29,984 nt of DNA from Dinochytrium kinnereticum (Eukaryota; Chytridiomycota; Chytridiomycetes; Chytridiales; Chytridiaceae). Within the stretch, counting starts at the first letter, position 1. Each line of letters begins with the position of its first letter. Made by a program: the position numbers and the translations under genes. Below, piece by piece: positions 19,361 to 29,873 of this stretch. The notes under the pieces are model-generated. The model did no database searches. It worked only from the letters and a program-made list of their open reading frames with translations, and was not told where the DNA came from. The stretch lies in contig JADGJT010000246.1 of assembly GCA_027604005.1 (NCBI GenBank), forward strand, positions 1 through 29,984, in the 5' to 3' direction.

Positions 19361-22300
19361 ATGTCCAGGTACACGGGGGCCGACAAGGACAGGATCACAC
19401 CACCCCCACCGTCCTCCAGCTACAACCCCTCCCGCGGGAACTTCTCTACAGCGGACGGGAAGGAGCTCCCACCCACCCCTTACGCTGCTGGAGCACGGCG
19501 GCCGAGCAATCCAGAGGGAATCGGGTCCGGGGCTTACGCTTCCTCGAGGCCCGCTGCGGGGTTCGGGGCGGGTGCATCGCGGTACGCTTCTTTGAGCAGG
19601 TCTGGAAGTGGCGGCGGGGCGGTGAGCAGTGGGGCGGGGGGATCGGTGGGAGGGGTGTCAAAGCCTTACACGACGGCTGCTGCGAGATATTATTCGTCGT
19701 CAAAGGCCGCTGCTGGGGGTGGTGGCGGGGGCGATGGTGGGACGGCTGGGGTGGGCTCTTCCTCTTTGACGGGGAGGAATTATTCGTCAACGACCAATGT
19801 TGCTGGAGGCGGAGGCTCGGCTTTGGGGAATGGTGCTTCAGGCGGTTACTCGGCGTCGGCGGATGCCATCAACAGCTCTTCGTACTCTACACCCGCTGCC
19901 AATTCCTCCAATTACTCATCGTCCAACAACAACAACAGCACCTTCAACTACTCTTCGTCAAACAACAACATCTCCTCCAACGCAAATAACTACGGCAGCA
20001 GCACCTCCACCTACTCTTCGTCAAACAACAACATCAAAAGCAACCCCAGCTACTCATCATCTAACGTCAACAACAACAACAACAACAACAATAACAACAA
20101 CAGGACAAATGACTACTCAGCTCTCGCCACCACAAACTACTCATCACCAGCCTTTGCGGACCTCAGCTCCGCCTACGAAATAGCTTCAGCTTCCGTCCCA
20201 TCAGCCCCACCGCCCTCCCGTGATGTCGATAAAGATCCATATGGAGCGGTTGTGGAGAACTTGAAAGCTTCAGAGGTGTTGCCGTATTTTTTTGATCGCG
20301 CCAATTCTCCAGTGGATAAGAGGAGGGCGTTGATTCGGCTGTCGGCGGTCGCGGATGAGGGTGAGGCAAAGGAGATTTTGGAGAAGCAGTTTTTGCAGTT
20401 GAGTTTGTTTTCTATTTTTTTGTTTTTGTTTTTTTGTTTTTTTGGTTGTCGTTGTTTCTTATTCATTGTTGCTGCTGTTGTTCTTGTTTCTTATTTCTTT
20501 ATTATTTTTACTTCTTTCTTGTCTTCTTTTTTCTCCCTCTTTTAAAGAGGCTTAGGTGGGGGGGTAAAAAGTTATTCTTTTTCATTCGTGTTTTCTCTTC
20601 GGTTTGATTTCGTGGCGCTATTCGTCTCGTCTTACATTGCGCTATGATCTGAAACCTTCTTCATCAGGTTTCTTTCTCACCCAGACTTCTCATGGTACCT
20701 CGACACCCTCTCACATTCCATACGAAAGTTGTTTGTGATGTGTTATCTGCGTTCCGATGCCGACGTGGAGGCTCGACTCAAGATTCTAGATGGGATGAGA
20801 GATATTCTTTTACGTGAAGATGATTCCGTCTTTGGTTCCATGGAGGTCATTGATGGGGTGAGTTCATCTTTTCTTCTCTCATATTTTCTTCTTCCTCTTC
20901 CCTTTAGTTTAAAGACAATGTCTGGTTGATTCTGCTATTACTGCTGGTTTGTTGTTTTTTTTGTAAATCGTTTTGTCGTGTTTTTTCTTTTCATTTCTCT
21001 CGTCTTTCAATGGCTTGATATGGTGATTCGAGAGATATGGCTACATAGAAAAGACATTTTCTTCATTTTTCACCACCACTTTTGCATTTAAAACCAAACC
21101 AAACAAAAAAACAAGCAAAAAAAAACCATCCCATTAACAGCCACCAACCCGCCCTTTTTATTTCCTTTAAAAAAAAAAAAAAAAAGTTATCCTTCGTCAT
21201 CACCCAATCCCTAAAATCCGAAGCATTCAAATCCTACTTTGGCCGCCGCCCAAACCTCATCGAATCCCTCGTAATAGATCCCTGGCGAGACCTCTCCCCC
21301 CGATTCTCCCTCAAAAAGCCCATCACCCATCTCTGCCGTTCACTTCACCGCGAGACCGTCCAAAACGTCGAGAGCTCTCTCCAAGACGATCCCCTGCCCC
21401 ACATCAGGGCCAAAGAGTTTCCCCAACCCTCTCGGATGAACGAGGTGCTTGACTTTGGAAGGAGCCCGCAGTATCGACGGGCCGCTCTGGCCCTTTTCTT
21501 GAGTGGCGGCGGCGGGGAGGCGGACCCAGCGGGGAAACTCTCCATGACCTCCTCTCCCTCTCATTCTCCTTCTCGGAATGCCAGCCTGGATTCCGGGGGA
21601 AGTGGTGGTGGAAGATCAAACAGTCGAGATCGACCAGGTCTTTTGGGGGGCAGGTCCAAGTCTCAGGGGACGGTTGGAGGGACGCCAGTGTACCATCAGA
21701 CACTTCAGGAGTTCAAGACGGTGGCGATACGAATCGTTCAGGATCCTGATTTCCTTCACGTCTCTGACCTCTTCTTCAACGCCATTCTCGCGACGGATCC
21801 AACCATTCTCGTCGCGGTTGCAGCCGAGTCCGCCTCCTCCTCGTCCAGGTCCACCAAACCCGGGATGAGGAATCCACAAACCTCACCGAATTCATCGGGA
21901 GGTGGGTCATCATCGGTGGCAGCATGGGCTTCAGATCTGTTGAGTCAGCTGTCATCACGTGTTGCGAGTCATTCACCTCTGTTGAGGGAGAGCAGAGCTG
22001 CCTCGGCGTTGCAAAGGTTGTTTGACATACTTCACGCCGCGGATCCGACGAGGGCTGCATTGATTCAGGCGTCGCAGGCCTGGGTGAACAGGTTTCCGAG
22101 GCTTCCTGTTCAGGTTCAGGAAGTTCTTGTTGGGATCTTTACGCTGCGACATCCCACCCACGCGAAGCTGCCGCAGATGGTGGTGGACTATCATCTCGCT
22201 CTGTCTTACGCTGTTGAGGCCTGGACTGCGGTTCACGTCAAGGAGGAGGAGGAGAGGTGGGCCAAGGAGGAGAGGCAGAGGAAGGCTTTGAGAAGACAAA

Positions 22301-23376
22301 GCAGCGGCGGACGGGGGTCGAGCTCAGGAGGCAGGGGCGGGGTTCTCGGTGGGAGGAAGAAGTGGAATTGGGGGTTGGCGTTTGGACTTGGACCCGTTAA
22401 AGAGGTGAGAGAGGAGGAGAGTGGTAAAGGGAGACCATCCGATGAGCAGGTGACGGTCGACATGCATCTCGCCATGTCCTACATCATTGAGGCGGAGACA
22501 AGAAAGATGGAGGAGAGCCTTCGACCCGAGCAAGAGGTTGTTGACGAGCACTACGCGCTCTCTTACGAGATTGAACATCTCACGAGAGCCGCAGAAAAAG
22601 CCCGTGAGGATGCCAGGAGGCTTGAACAGGTCACCGCAGACCATCATCTAGCCCTCTCACATCTCATTGAGATCGAGACACGGAAGGCGTTGTGTCATGT
22701 CCTGACGCAGGAAGTGGTTGATGAGCATCTGGCCCTCTCCTATCTTATCGAGGAGGAGACGAGGAAGATGGAGAAGGCCAAGGAGGATGAGATCAGGCTT
22801 CAGCAGGTCACCATTGATCATCACCTGGCCCTTTCATATCTCATTGAAATTGAGACGAGGATCATGGAGGGTGATCCCACCGGCGGCGCAGCATCACGGC
22901 AGAAAGCCTCCCAGGCGACCGAATCAGCATCATCCAATAACTCCCCATCAAAAAGAGAGTCAGATCTCGAAAGACGCATCGCCCAACTGCTCGCAGAGAA
23001 TCAACAATCCGCCTCAATCGCCACTCAGGAACGTCAAAAACGTGAAACCATCGAACGAAACACCCGAAAAGCCATTCAACAGATCTCACTTGACCGTCAC
23101 ATTGACATCTCTCCATTCTTCGTTGACACCATCGGTGGTGGGAAACCCGTCAAACACTTGGAACCTTTCGACGCGTCACCAGTTCACCCCGCTCGTCAAT
23201 ATGATCTTTCTGCGCCTGCAACGCAGAGTAAGGAAAGACCAGACATGGGGATTAAGGACCTGGAGAGGAAGAATGGGGAGCTTTCCAATCGGGTGGAGAG
23301 GCTTGAAACCTTGTTGAATGGCCTTTTTGGGGTGTTGGGAGTGACTGTCAATCAGGTGTCTGGATACCCCACTTGA
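19361..23376 (+). CDS. Large protein of unknown function with HxLALSYxIE repeats, 1138 aa
   Basis: Exons are 19361-20397, 20668-20857 and 21187-23376. Donors are GTTGAG and GTGAGT; acceptors are CAG and an A-run ending AAG (21186). Residues 1 to ~285 are Ser/Gly/Asn-rich and disordered, with repeated YSSSNNN units and a poly-Asn run near 237-248. The middle (~290-735) looks helical and repeat-like (KQFLQFLSHPDFSWYLDTL, LLSQLSSRVASHSPLLRES) and contains several Ser/Gly-rich inserts. Residues 745-960 carry six copies of an HxLALSYxIE motif with His at 745, 836, 864, 896, 923 and 955. The C-terminus has two heptad-like coiled coils (about 985-1030 and 1100-1130). There is no signal peptide, membrane segment or catalytic motif. 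A cytoplasmic scaffold is a guess; the family is not recognised. Confidence 0.7.
22174..22869 (+). repeat. Coding repeat region: six HxLALSYxIE units
   Basis: Unit starts (the conserved His codon) are at 22192, 22465, 22549, 22645, 22726 and 22822. The last five alternate spacings of 28, 32, 27 and 32 residues, so the array is two and a half copies of a ~59-residue higher-order unit. The consensus is D(E/H)HLALSYLIExETRKME. DNA copies have diverged more than the protein, which points to selection on the peptide. Confidence 0.85.
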
Positions 23377-23799
23377 ATGGTTTGGACGGGAGCTGCCATC
23401 TACAGGAGTTTCTTTGCTTTTGGCGTGTGTGCGCGTGTGTGTATTTTTGTTGTTGCTTTTTTGGTGTTGTTTTTGTTCGCTGCCGTTTTTTTGGACCCTT
23501 TCTTGTTTTCTTTTGCTTTTATAATTATTTTTGGCGCTTCACGGCCAATATTCTCGTCATTGAGCGCATTGAAACGCATCCCATATTTATAGAATCACAA
23601 TCGCCTGAAAGCTTCTCGCTGCTTCTCACGCGAGGTGTGATTCCCACTGCCAACTGTATCATGTCTCGCACCGTGGGACTTGACGACGCGCCTTCACGTT
23701 GCTGCAAAAGTCCGTCGTCGTCTCCCACCTTCACCCCAAACATTAAAAACCACCAAAATACATTTCTCGTCACCTCAAACCTGTCCGTCCCAACCGAAG
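23377..23799. other. Intergenic/promoter region of the first tandem glycosyltransferase
   Basis: T-rich at first; TATTTATAG lies at about 23584-23592, ~210 bp before the ATG at 23800. An upstream ATG at 23661 opens a 108-codon frame that overlaps the gene start out of frame and ends at 23987. Confidence 0.5.
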
Positions 23800-25458
23800 A
23801 TGCCGTCGTCGCCAAACGCCGAAGAACGAGAAGCGATGCTCGAAAGCGGACCTTCAGACCAGATGCGCGGCGCCGCCTACGCCTTCTTCTGCATGCCCAT
23901 CATCCCCCAGTCTCGATCACTGATGTCGTTGCTGAGGCACGGAGGGATGGTGGTGCTCAGACTGACGGTGCTTCTGCTGGTGGTTGAGGCGGTTTTGTTG
24001 ACTGGGATTGGGTCCAATGATGTTGAAAAGGAGAGGCAGCCCTCGACCTCACGAGCCTCGTTGAATGAACATGAGCATCATCTCCCTGAGGTGCCTGAGC
24101 AGCTTCCCGAGGTCCACACTGTGATGTGTGACTTGCAGCTTCTCAAGAATCGGTGGAGCAAGGCCGTGTTTGGGGTGAGGAAGGAGAGGCAACATGCCTG
24201 TGGGGAGTCGGTCATGGAGGCGGTTGAAAGAGGAAATGCTAGGTTGAGGGAGTTTGCAAACATGAAGCCTGGAGCTTACTGGAACACTTCACGACCTGAC
24301 GCGAGTGACCCTGGCGTGGTCAAGGTCAACTGTGATGGAAAGGGGTCAGATGAAGGTTGCGTTTTCGAGAGGGTGGAGTGGGTGGTTTACTCGACGGGAT
24401 GCACCAGTCAGCTGAACCGCCTGGCTGACCAGCTAAAGAGCCTGGGCATCCCATTGTCGGTGCTGGGACACGGAGAAGCATGGAGGGGATATGGGCACCG
24501 AATGAGGAGCTACCATGATTACCTCATTGCGATGGATCCGAGGGCCATTGTCTACGTCACGGATGCGGAGGACGTGCTGGCCAACCCTTCTTGTGATGCA
24601 AAGACAGCCGTTGAAAAGTATCTCAGGCGAGGGATTCCAACGACGCAGATCGTCTTCTCTGCCGAGCAAGCTTGCTACCCGGATGAGTATGCTGCAAGCC
24701 AATTCTTTGAAAGCCCCGTCATCCACCTTCCCCATGGAGTAAGGGATCCGAGGACCACGCTGAACCCCAGGGTCCCAGGAGCAGAGAGCTTGAATCATGG
24801 AGGAGAGTTTCAGTACCTTAACGCTGGAACCGTGGTTGGAAGAGCGGTGGACATGGCTGCCATGCTGCGAAGAACATACGTTCATGATTGCCAGGATGAC
24901 CAGAGAACCTTTACCTGGACCTACCTTCGCGGCGACTCTTTTTGGATCGACGAAGAGAAGGCCAAGGGAGCCAGTGGGACCGGTTGGGAAAGACCTGCCG
25001 ATGCTGTGACGGACATTGAGAAGGAGATGGTGGAGATCTGGAGGGAAGAGACGGGCCAGAACCAAACCCATTCCAATGCCGACCCCCACTCCAAATCCGC
25101 CATGATGCTCTCCAGATTCTCCGCCTACCCTGTGTCCTCTCGAAGGCAAGGAGCACGCGTCCCATTAGGATCTGAACCCATCCCGCCTCCACACGCTCGG
25201 CCGCTTATCTCATTGGATTTCGACACGGATCTCTTTGCTGGGGTGTTTGGCCACTCCAGGGATGATTTTGACATCTTGCCGAACGGAAGCCTGAGATTAA
25301 AGTCGACGTTTGGAGAACCTTGCGCGATTCATCAGAGCGGATGGAAGGAGATGAACAGCTTGTTGGAGGAGTTGGCGAGAGATCTGGGGTTGGAGTACAG
25401 TCAGAAGGCAATAGATTCTGTTGAGCGCAAGAGAAAGGGTGGATCGTGGGGTTTCTGA
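23800..25458 (+). CDS. Type II membrane glycosyltransferase, PLOD/collagen-GT-like (tandem copy 1), 552 aa
   Basis: Single exon. I chose the ATG at 23800 because the sequence after it matches the layout of copy 2; the frame is open further up but has no ATG. A short cytosolic tail is followed by one membrane anchor (~48-70), then a luminal domain. Key blocks are VEWVVYSTGC, RMRSYHDYLI, IVYVTDAEDVL (D255 and D258, a DxxD metal/UDP site), FSAEQACYPDEY, FQYLNAGTVVGRAVD, and DCQDDQRTFTW. A final module reads LDFDTDLFAGVFG and CAIHQSGWKE. These follow the order seen in the glycosyltransferase domain of lysyl hydroxylase/PLOD and related enzymes, which add sugar to hydroxylysine or glycans in the secretory pathway. 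No hydroxylase domain is attached. The donor and acceptor here are unknown. It sits 303 bp before its paralogue on the same strand. Confidence 0.8.
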   Translation: MPSSPNAEEREAMLESGPSDQMRGAAYAFFCMPIIPQSRSLMSLLRHGGMVVLRLTVLLLVVEAVLLTGIGSNDVEKERQPSTSRASLNEHEHHLPEVPEQLPEVHTVMCDLQLLKNRWSKAVFGVRKERQHACGESVMEAVERGNARLREFANMKPGAYWNTSRPDASDPGVVKVNCDGKGSDEGCVFERVEWVVYSTGCTSQLNRLADQLKSLGIPLSVLGHGEAWRGYGHRMRSYHDYLIAMDPRAIVYVTDAEDVLANPSCDAKTAVEKYLRRGIPTTQIVFSAEQACYPDEYAASQFFESPVIHLPHGVRDPRTTLNPRVPGAESLNHGGEFQYLNAGTVVGRAVDMAAMLRRTYVHDCQDDQRTFTWTYLRGDSFWIDEEKAKGASGTGWERPADAVTDIEKEMVEIWREETGQNQTHSNADPHSKSAMMLSRFSAYPVSSRRQGARVPLGSEPIPPPHARPLISLDFDTDLFAGVFGHSRDDFDILPNGSLRLKSTFGEPCAIHQSGWKEMNSLLEELARDLGLEYSQKAIDSVERKRKGGSWGF

Positions 25459-25761
25459 TGAGGCTTTGACGACGGATCGCATGGCTGGCAAACGCCATGT
25501 CCTTGGTGTCATCGATACCTCTGCCCTCATTTATTTATTTATAACCACGTCCGCTGGACCAGTCTTAATCCTTATATTATATACCCTTGCCGCCATGCAC
25601 CTCAAGTGTTTAACATCTCGCGTATCGGATGCCTTTTTCTGCACGCACCGTCTGCGTATTTTTTTTTTCTTCTTCCTTACGCCCTCGATGCCCTCCCAAC
25701 TTTCCAACAAAAAAGAGAAAAAGAGTTGAGAAATCGTAACAATCAAGTCAACCCATCCAGC
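25459..25761. other. Short spacer between the tandem glycosyltransferase genes
   Basis: It holds the 3' end of copy 1 and the promoter of copy 2. TATATTATATA at about 25573-25583 is a possible TATA element ~180 bp before the ATG at 25762. There is a T-run near 25661. Confidence 0.5.
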
Positions 25762-27366
25762 ATGGCGCATCCGTCAGACGTGCTCGCAGCGATAAGGAGC
25801 ATCATCCACACCTTCCTCTGTCTCCCAATCGTGCCCCGCACCCGCTCCCTCCTCTCCCTCCTCAAGCACGGCGTGGTGCTGCTGATGCGCTTCGCCGTTG
25901 CTGGCCTGCTCTTCAATCTGCTCTGGGCGAGCGGAGTCGACTGGGAACGGCTGAAGGAGGTGGAGAGGCTGCCATCGACGTCTCGTGCTTCCATGACCGA
26001 GCATCTGCACAGGACGTCCAAGACTCCTTCCGCGCTGCCGCAGGTTCACACTCTGACCTGCGACGTCAAGATCCTCAAGACTTGGGTGATTGATGGCCTG
26101 TTTGGGGTCAGGAGTGAGCGGAAGCACAGGTGTGGGCGGGCCATGATGGAAGGGGTTGCGAGAGCGCGAGCCATGTTGAAGAGGGCAAGCAGGGATGAGG
26201 CACTGACCGATGAAGGCTTGGTCCGAGTGGGGTGCAATGCCACCACGGGAACCAATGGTGGGTGTCGACAAGAGAGGATCGAATGGATTGTTTTCTCGAC
26301 GGGATGCACGTTCCAGCTCAACCGACTGGCTGATCAGCTGAAAGCTGCCGGCATACCACTTGCGGTTCTCGGGTACGGCGAAACCTGGAGGGGTTTCGGG
26401 TACCGAATGAGAAGCTATCACGATTACCTCATCACCTTACCACCAGGAACGATTGTCTACGCCACGGACGCCGAGGACGTTCTCGTCAATCCATCTTGCA
26501 GCAAGGAAAGCGCAGTGGAAAGGTTCCTGCATCGACGCATCCCCACCAGTCAGATTGTTTACTCTGCTGAGCAGGCGTGCTTCCCAGATTCTTACGCCTG
26601 GAGCCAGTATTTCGAGAACCCCGCCGTGATCAAGATCCCCCCTGGGGTCAGAGATCCGCGGACGAGCATGAACCCAAGGATTCCAGGGGAAAGCGAGACG
26701 CGGCAAGGATCAAAGTTCCAGTATTTGAACGCCGGAACGGTCGTTGGAAGGGCGGTGGACCTATCCGCCATGTTGAGAAGAATATATGTTCACGACTGTC
26801 AGGACGATCAGAGGACCTACACTTGGACCTACCTTCGGGGAGATCTATTCTGGATTGACAAAGCAGAGGCATCGACCAACGAGAGTGACAGCAGCGCCTG
26901 GAGCGACCCCGCTGATAGCGTGGCAGAATTGGAGCGCCTGATGCTCGAGACCTGGAATGTTGAAAAGACTCTGGGCCCCTCCAAAAACCGTACGCTCCTC
27001 TCCCAATCTCTCTCAAAAATCGCCTCCACCGTCTCCCGCATCGAAAACTACCCCCCTCACTCCCGCTATCAAGACACCCATCCCCCCAAGGGTCCCCCTC
27101 CCCCTTCTCACGCTCGACCGCTCATCTCTCTCGACTTTGACACGGACATCTTTGCGGCGATTTTTGGCCACACCAGAGACGATTTTGACGTCCTTCCGAC
27201 GGGGAGCGTGAGATTAAAGTCGACGTTGGGAGAGCCTTGCGGGATTCATCAGAGTGGATGGAAGGAGGCGAACAGCGTGTTGGAGGAGTTGGCGAGAGAT
27301 CTGGGGTTGGAGTACAGTCAGGCGGCCATTGAGTCTGCCCGGCGGAGGAGGCTAGGGGAGTCATAG
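25762..27366 (+). CDS. Type II membrane glycosyltransferase, PLOD/collagen-GT-like (tandem copy 2), 534 aa
   Basis: Single exon, starting at the first ATG that precedes a typical short tail and membrane anchor (~37-56). It has the same block order as copy 1: IEWIVFSTGC, RMRSYHDYLI, IVYATDAEDVL (D236 and D239), YSAEQACFPD, FQYLNAGTVVGRAVD, DCQDDQRTYTW, ARPLISLDFDTD and CGIHQSGWKE. The catalytic halves are nearly collinear. The stem after the anchor and the linker before the last module differ more; copy 2 has a Pro-rich linker (PPKGPPPPSHARP). Both copies keep all visible motif residues, so both are probably active, and the difference may be in acceptor choice or expression. It probably arose by tandem duplication. 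Confidence 0.8.
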   Translation: MAHPSDVLAAIRSIIHTFLCLPIVPRTRSLLSLLKHGVVLLMRFAVAGLLFNLLWASGVDWERLKEVERLPSTSRASMTEHLHRTSKTPSALPQVHTLTCDVKILKTWVIDGLFGVRSERKHRCGRAMMEGVARARAMLKRASRDEALTDEGLVRVGCNATTGTNGGCRQERIEWIVFSTGCTFQLNRLADQLKAAGIPLAVLGYGETWRGFGYRMRSYHDYLITLPPGTIVYATDAEDVLVNPSCSKESAVERFLHRRIPTSQIVYSAEQACFPDSYAWSQYFENPAVIKIPPGVRDPRTSMNPRIPGESETRQGSKFQYLNAGTVVGRAVDLSAMLRRIYVHDCQDDQRTYTWTYLRGDLFWIDKAEASTNESDSSAWSDPADSVAELERLMLETWNVEKTLGPSKNRTLLSQSLSKIASTVSRIENYPPHSRYQDTHPPKGPPPPSHARPLISLDFDTDIFAAIFGHTRDDFDVLPTGSVRLKSTLGEPCGIHQSGWKEANSVLEELARDLGLEYSQAAIESARRRRLGES

Positions 27367-28291
27367 TCTTTATTGGGTGATATTAATGCTTGGGCTTGAG
27401 AAGGAATTGGCTGACGTTTCTTGGAAGTATGTAGAGATGTTGGATTTTTTTTTCTTCTTTCTATTTTACCTCCCCTTTTCACTTTTTTTTTTCAACGTGT
27501 AGCTGATGTATTTGTGAGGCACATTTGTTTTCTTCATATTATTTTATAGGTTTCTTCCTTTTTTTTTTCCTCTCGCTGTTCTCATTCATACTTGAACTTG
27601 AAAAGTGGTCATGGAGAGGAAAGTTTCTTTCTTTTCTTTTCTTTTCAAAAGACCGCGCTTCACTTCCTCCCATCCGCACGGTGGGTAAAGCATACCCAAA
27701 CAACCTCTTATTAGCCTGTCAAACCTCACATCTTTGGTATCTTTTTTCATTTTTTTTGTTATTATCATTATTATTATTTTGTCAAATGCCTTGTTTTTTT
27801 CAAACTGGTCTCTTGCGTGTGAATGACCTTAATGGATGAGAGGTACAGGAAGAAGAAAAAGAAAAGAAAAAAGAAAAAAAAGGTCATGTCTTGCTTTTCA
27901 AAATATATTAGGATAAACAAAACAAAATAAGGCACTTGCCATGAATCCATGATCGTGTATTATGGCTATAGGTAGTGAATTGCAGGCTCAAGGAACAAAG
28001 ACCACCTCCTGAAAAAGATGAAGAGAGAAAGGGCGTAAAGTCCCAGAAATCTAAACAACCACACAAGACCCCAACCTCCCTCTCTCCTCCCCCCCCCCCA
28101 CCACCAAAAAAAAAAACAAAAAACCCCCCCAAAAAAATGAAAACAAAAAAATAAATCATTACACACATCCCGTTCTCTCGACACCATAAATAAAGAACGT
28201 AAAGAAGAAGACCGAAAAAAAAAGAAAAAAGAAAAATTGGGATAAAATGAACCACCCAATGACCCAAAACCCCAAAACCAAACAACCCACC
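27367..28291. other. Intergenic region between converging genes, homopolymer-rich
   Basis: It contains the 3' UTR of copy 2 and of the NoxR-like gene. Long T, A and C runs (about 27486, 27870, 28087) are present. Reading frames here are low-complexity artefacts and no gene is supported. Confidence 0.6.
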
Positions 28292-29873
28292 TCACAAAAA
28301 CCCCCAAACCTCAAACCGATCCACCCCCCCCCCAACAACCCCATACTCAATCCCAGCCATCTCAAAAGCAACCTCTAAATCCTCCTGATCCGTCATGAGC
28401 ACAAGCTCATCATCCACATCCTTGTACTTCAACTTGAGAGGCTTGTGGGTCGCGAATTTCTTTTGAACACGCGCAGAGAGGTCTTCAAAGGTGATGTTGA
28501 CGGGGACAAGGATGATGCGGGTGTCGGTGTAGTGGCATTTTATCTTGAGCTGAGGTGTGGAGGTTGGAGATTGGAGGGGTTTATGTAGGTAGGACGGAGG
28601 AAAGATTCGGATTAGTTCATGGTGGAGGGATTGGGGATGACGATTTTGGAGGGGAACTGGTTGGTTGGCTGAGAAAATACCTTGTCTCCAGATGACATGG
28701 TGCTGCTTGTTGTGCTCATCGTAGTATTTCTCCTCTGAAGCATCGAAGTTGGTTTTCCACTACTACTCCGATAATCACTCATCGCGTCCTCTCTCCCCCG
28801 ATCCCGATCCCTATCCCTATCTCTATCTCTCTCTCTCTCCCTCTCCCTCTCCCTCTCCCTCTCTCTCTCCCTCTCCCTCTCCCACTCCCACTCCCTCTCT
28901 CTATCACGATCATCAAACCCTCTCTCCCTCTCCCTATCACGATCATCAAATCCCCTCTCCCTCTCCTCATACCCTCTCAAAGCAGGTTCACTCGGCCTCC
29001 TCCTCGGAAGCCCACTCTCCTCCACCCCCTGCGAGAACTGTCGAGGATCCGGCGTCCCCCGTCCCCCAGTGTCATACCTCCGATCATAAGGCATAGGCGA
29101 GCCTCCTCCCGCGCTCCGTGAGGAAGGAGAAGAGACGTGGGAGGTGTCGACGGCAATTTGAGCTCGGCGGGAGAGGGAGGCGTAGGTAAGGGTTGAACCG
29201 TCCAAACCAGTTGGATCGACGGGGGGAAGGTTGGAACCGTTTGGACCACGACGGAGGGTGTTGCCCCGGGCGAGGGTTGTGGCGTTTTGAGCAAAGTTGT
29301 TGTCTTGGTCAAGGGGGCCTTTGGTGTTTTTTCGGACGAGGGTTTCGGCCTTGTTGTTGTTATTTGGTTTTGGTTTTGGTTTTGTTTGTTTTTTGAAGAG
29401 TTCCGGAAGCATTTTGGGAAAGATAAAAAAGGAGGTAAGGATATGACCGATCAAAAAACCGATCAAAAATGAATGGTAAAGCAAAAGACCTTTAGCTTGC
29501 TCCCACTAAATCCAGCAAAGTTATCCATCTCATCCACAGCCGCAACAACCTTTGACTTCCCCAAATAATTAACCTTATCCGTGTTCTTGATCTTCCCCGG
29601 AGGTGGTTTATAGATCGCATCCAAAGTCACATCAAAAGGACGGCAATAATCCACACATCGATCAGTGTAATGAATGGCCTCTTCTATCCGACGATAATCC
29701 GTCTTGGAATCCAAGGGTTTTGTTCTCATCGCGTCGTCAAAATCCGCGAGCGCGGCGTCTATTTGTCGTGCGGCTGCGAAACAGAGTCCACGGTTGTAAC
29801 TGACTTCGCAGGCGTAAAGCTTGTAGGGGAGGCCAAGTTGGGTATAATCTATAAGCAGGTTTCCGCGGAGGAA
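28292..29873 (-). CDS. noxR: NoxR/p67phox-like NADPH oxidase regulator, 3' part (5' end outside window)
   Basis: Visible minus-strand exons are 29873-29490, 29349-28681 and 28549-28292, all in phase 0; the acceptor of the first is a TAG at 29874-29875. Exon 1 encodes a TPR (YNRGLCFAAARQIDAALADF), then YCRPFDVTLDAIYKPPPGKI and KVNYLGKSKVVAAVDEMD...GFSG, the conserved stretch after the NoxR TPRs. Exon 2 is a disordered linker with an unusual Arg-Glu/Arg-Asp dipeptide run. Exon 3 is a PB1 domain (KIKCHYTDTRIILVPVN, then DDELVLMTDQEDLEVAF, ending FEVWGFL). NoxR binds Rac through its TPRs and Cdc24-type proteins through PB1 to activate NADPH oxidase in fungi. Intron 2 of the visible part has a weak GTCTTT donor and ends AACAAG; that junction is the least certain. 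Confidence 0.85.
28787..28945 (-). repeat. Coding CT/GA-rich microsatellite in the NoxR-like linker
   Basis: Imperfect CCCTCT/CTCTAT/CCCGAT-type repeats on the plus strand read on the minus strand as long runs of Arg-Glu and Arg-Asp, interrupted by GFDD and EWEWE. The frame is kept through the whole run. It is likely length-variable. Confidence 0.85.

Noticed and set aside
19231..19989. 252-codon plus-strand frame rich in Arg, Trp, Gly
   Set aside because: Out-of-frame reading of the Ser/Gly/Asn-rich N-terminus of the large gene; no homology-like blocks.
24433..25149. 238-codon minus-strand frame
   Set aside because: Antisense to the first tandem glycosyltransferase; the same kind of shadow appears antisense to the second copy.
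27908..28371. Overlapping Phe/Gly-rich minus-strand frames after the NoxR-like stop
   Set aside because: Translations of T and G homopolymer runs; the PB1 exon ends at 28292.
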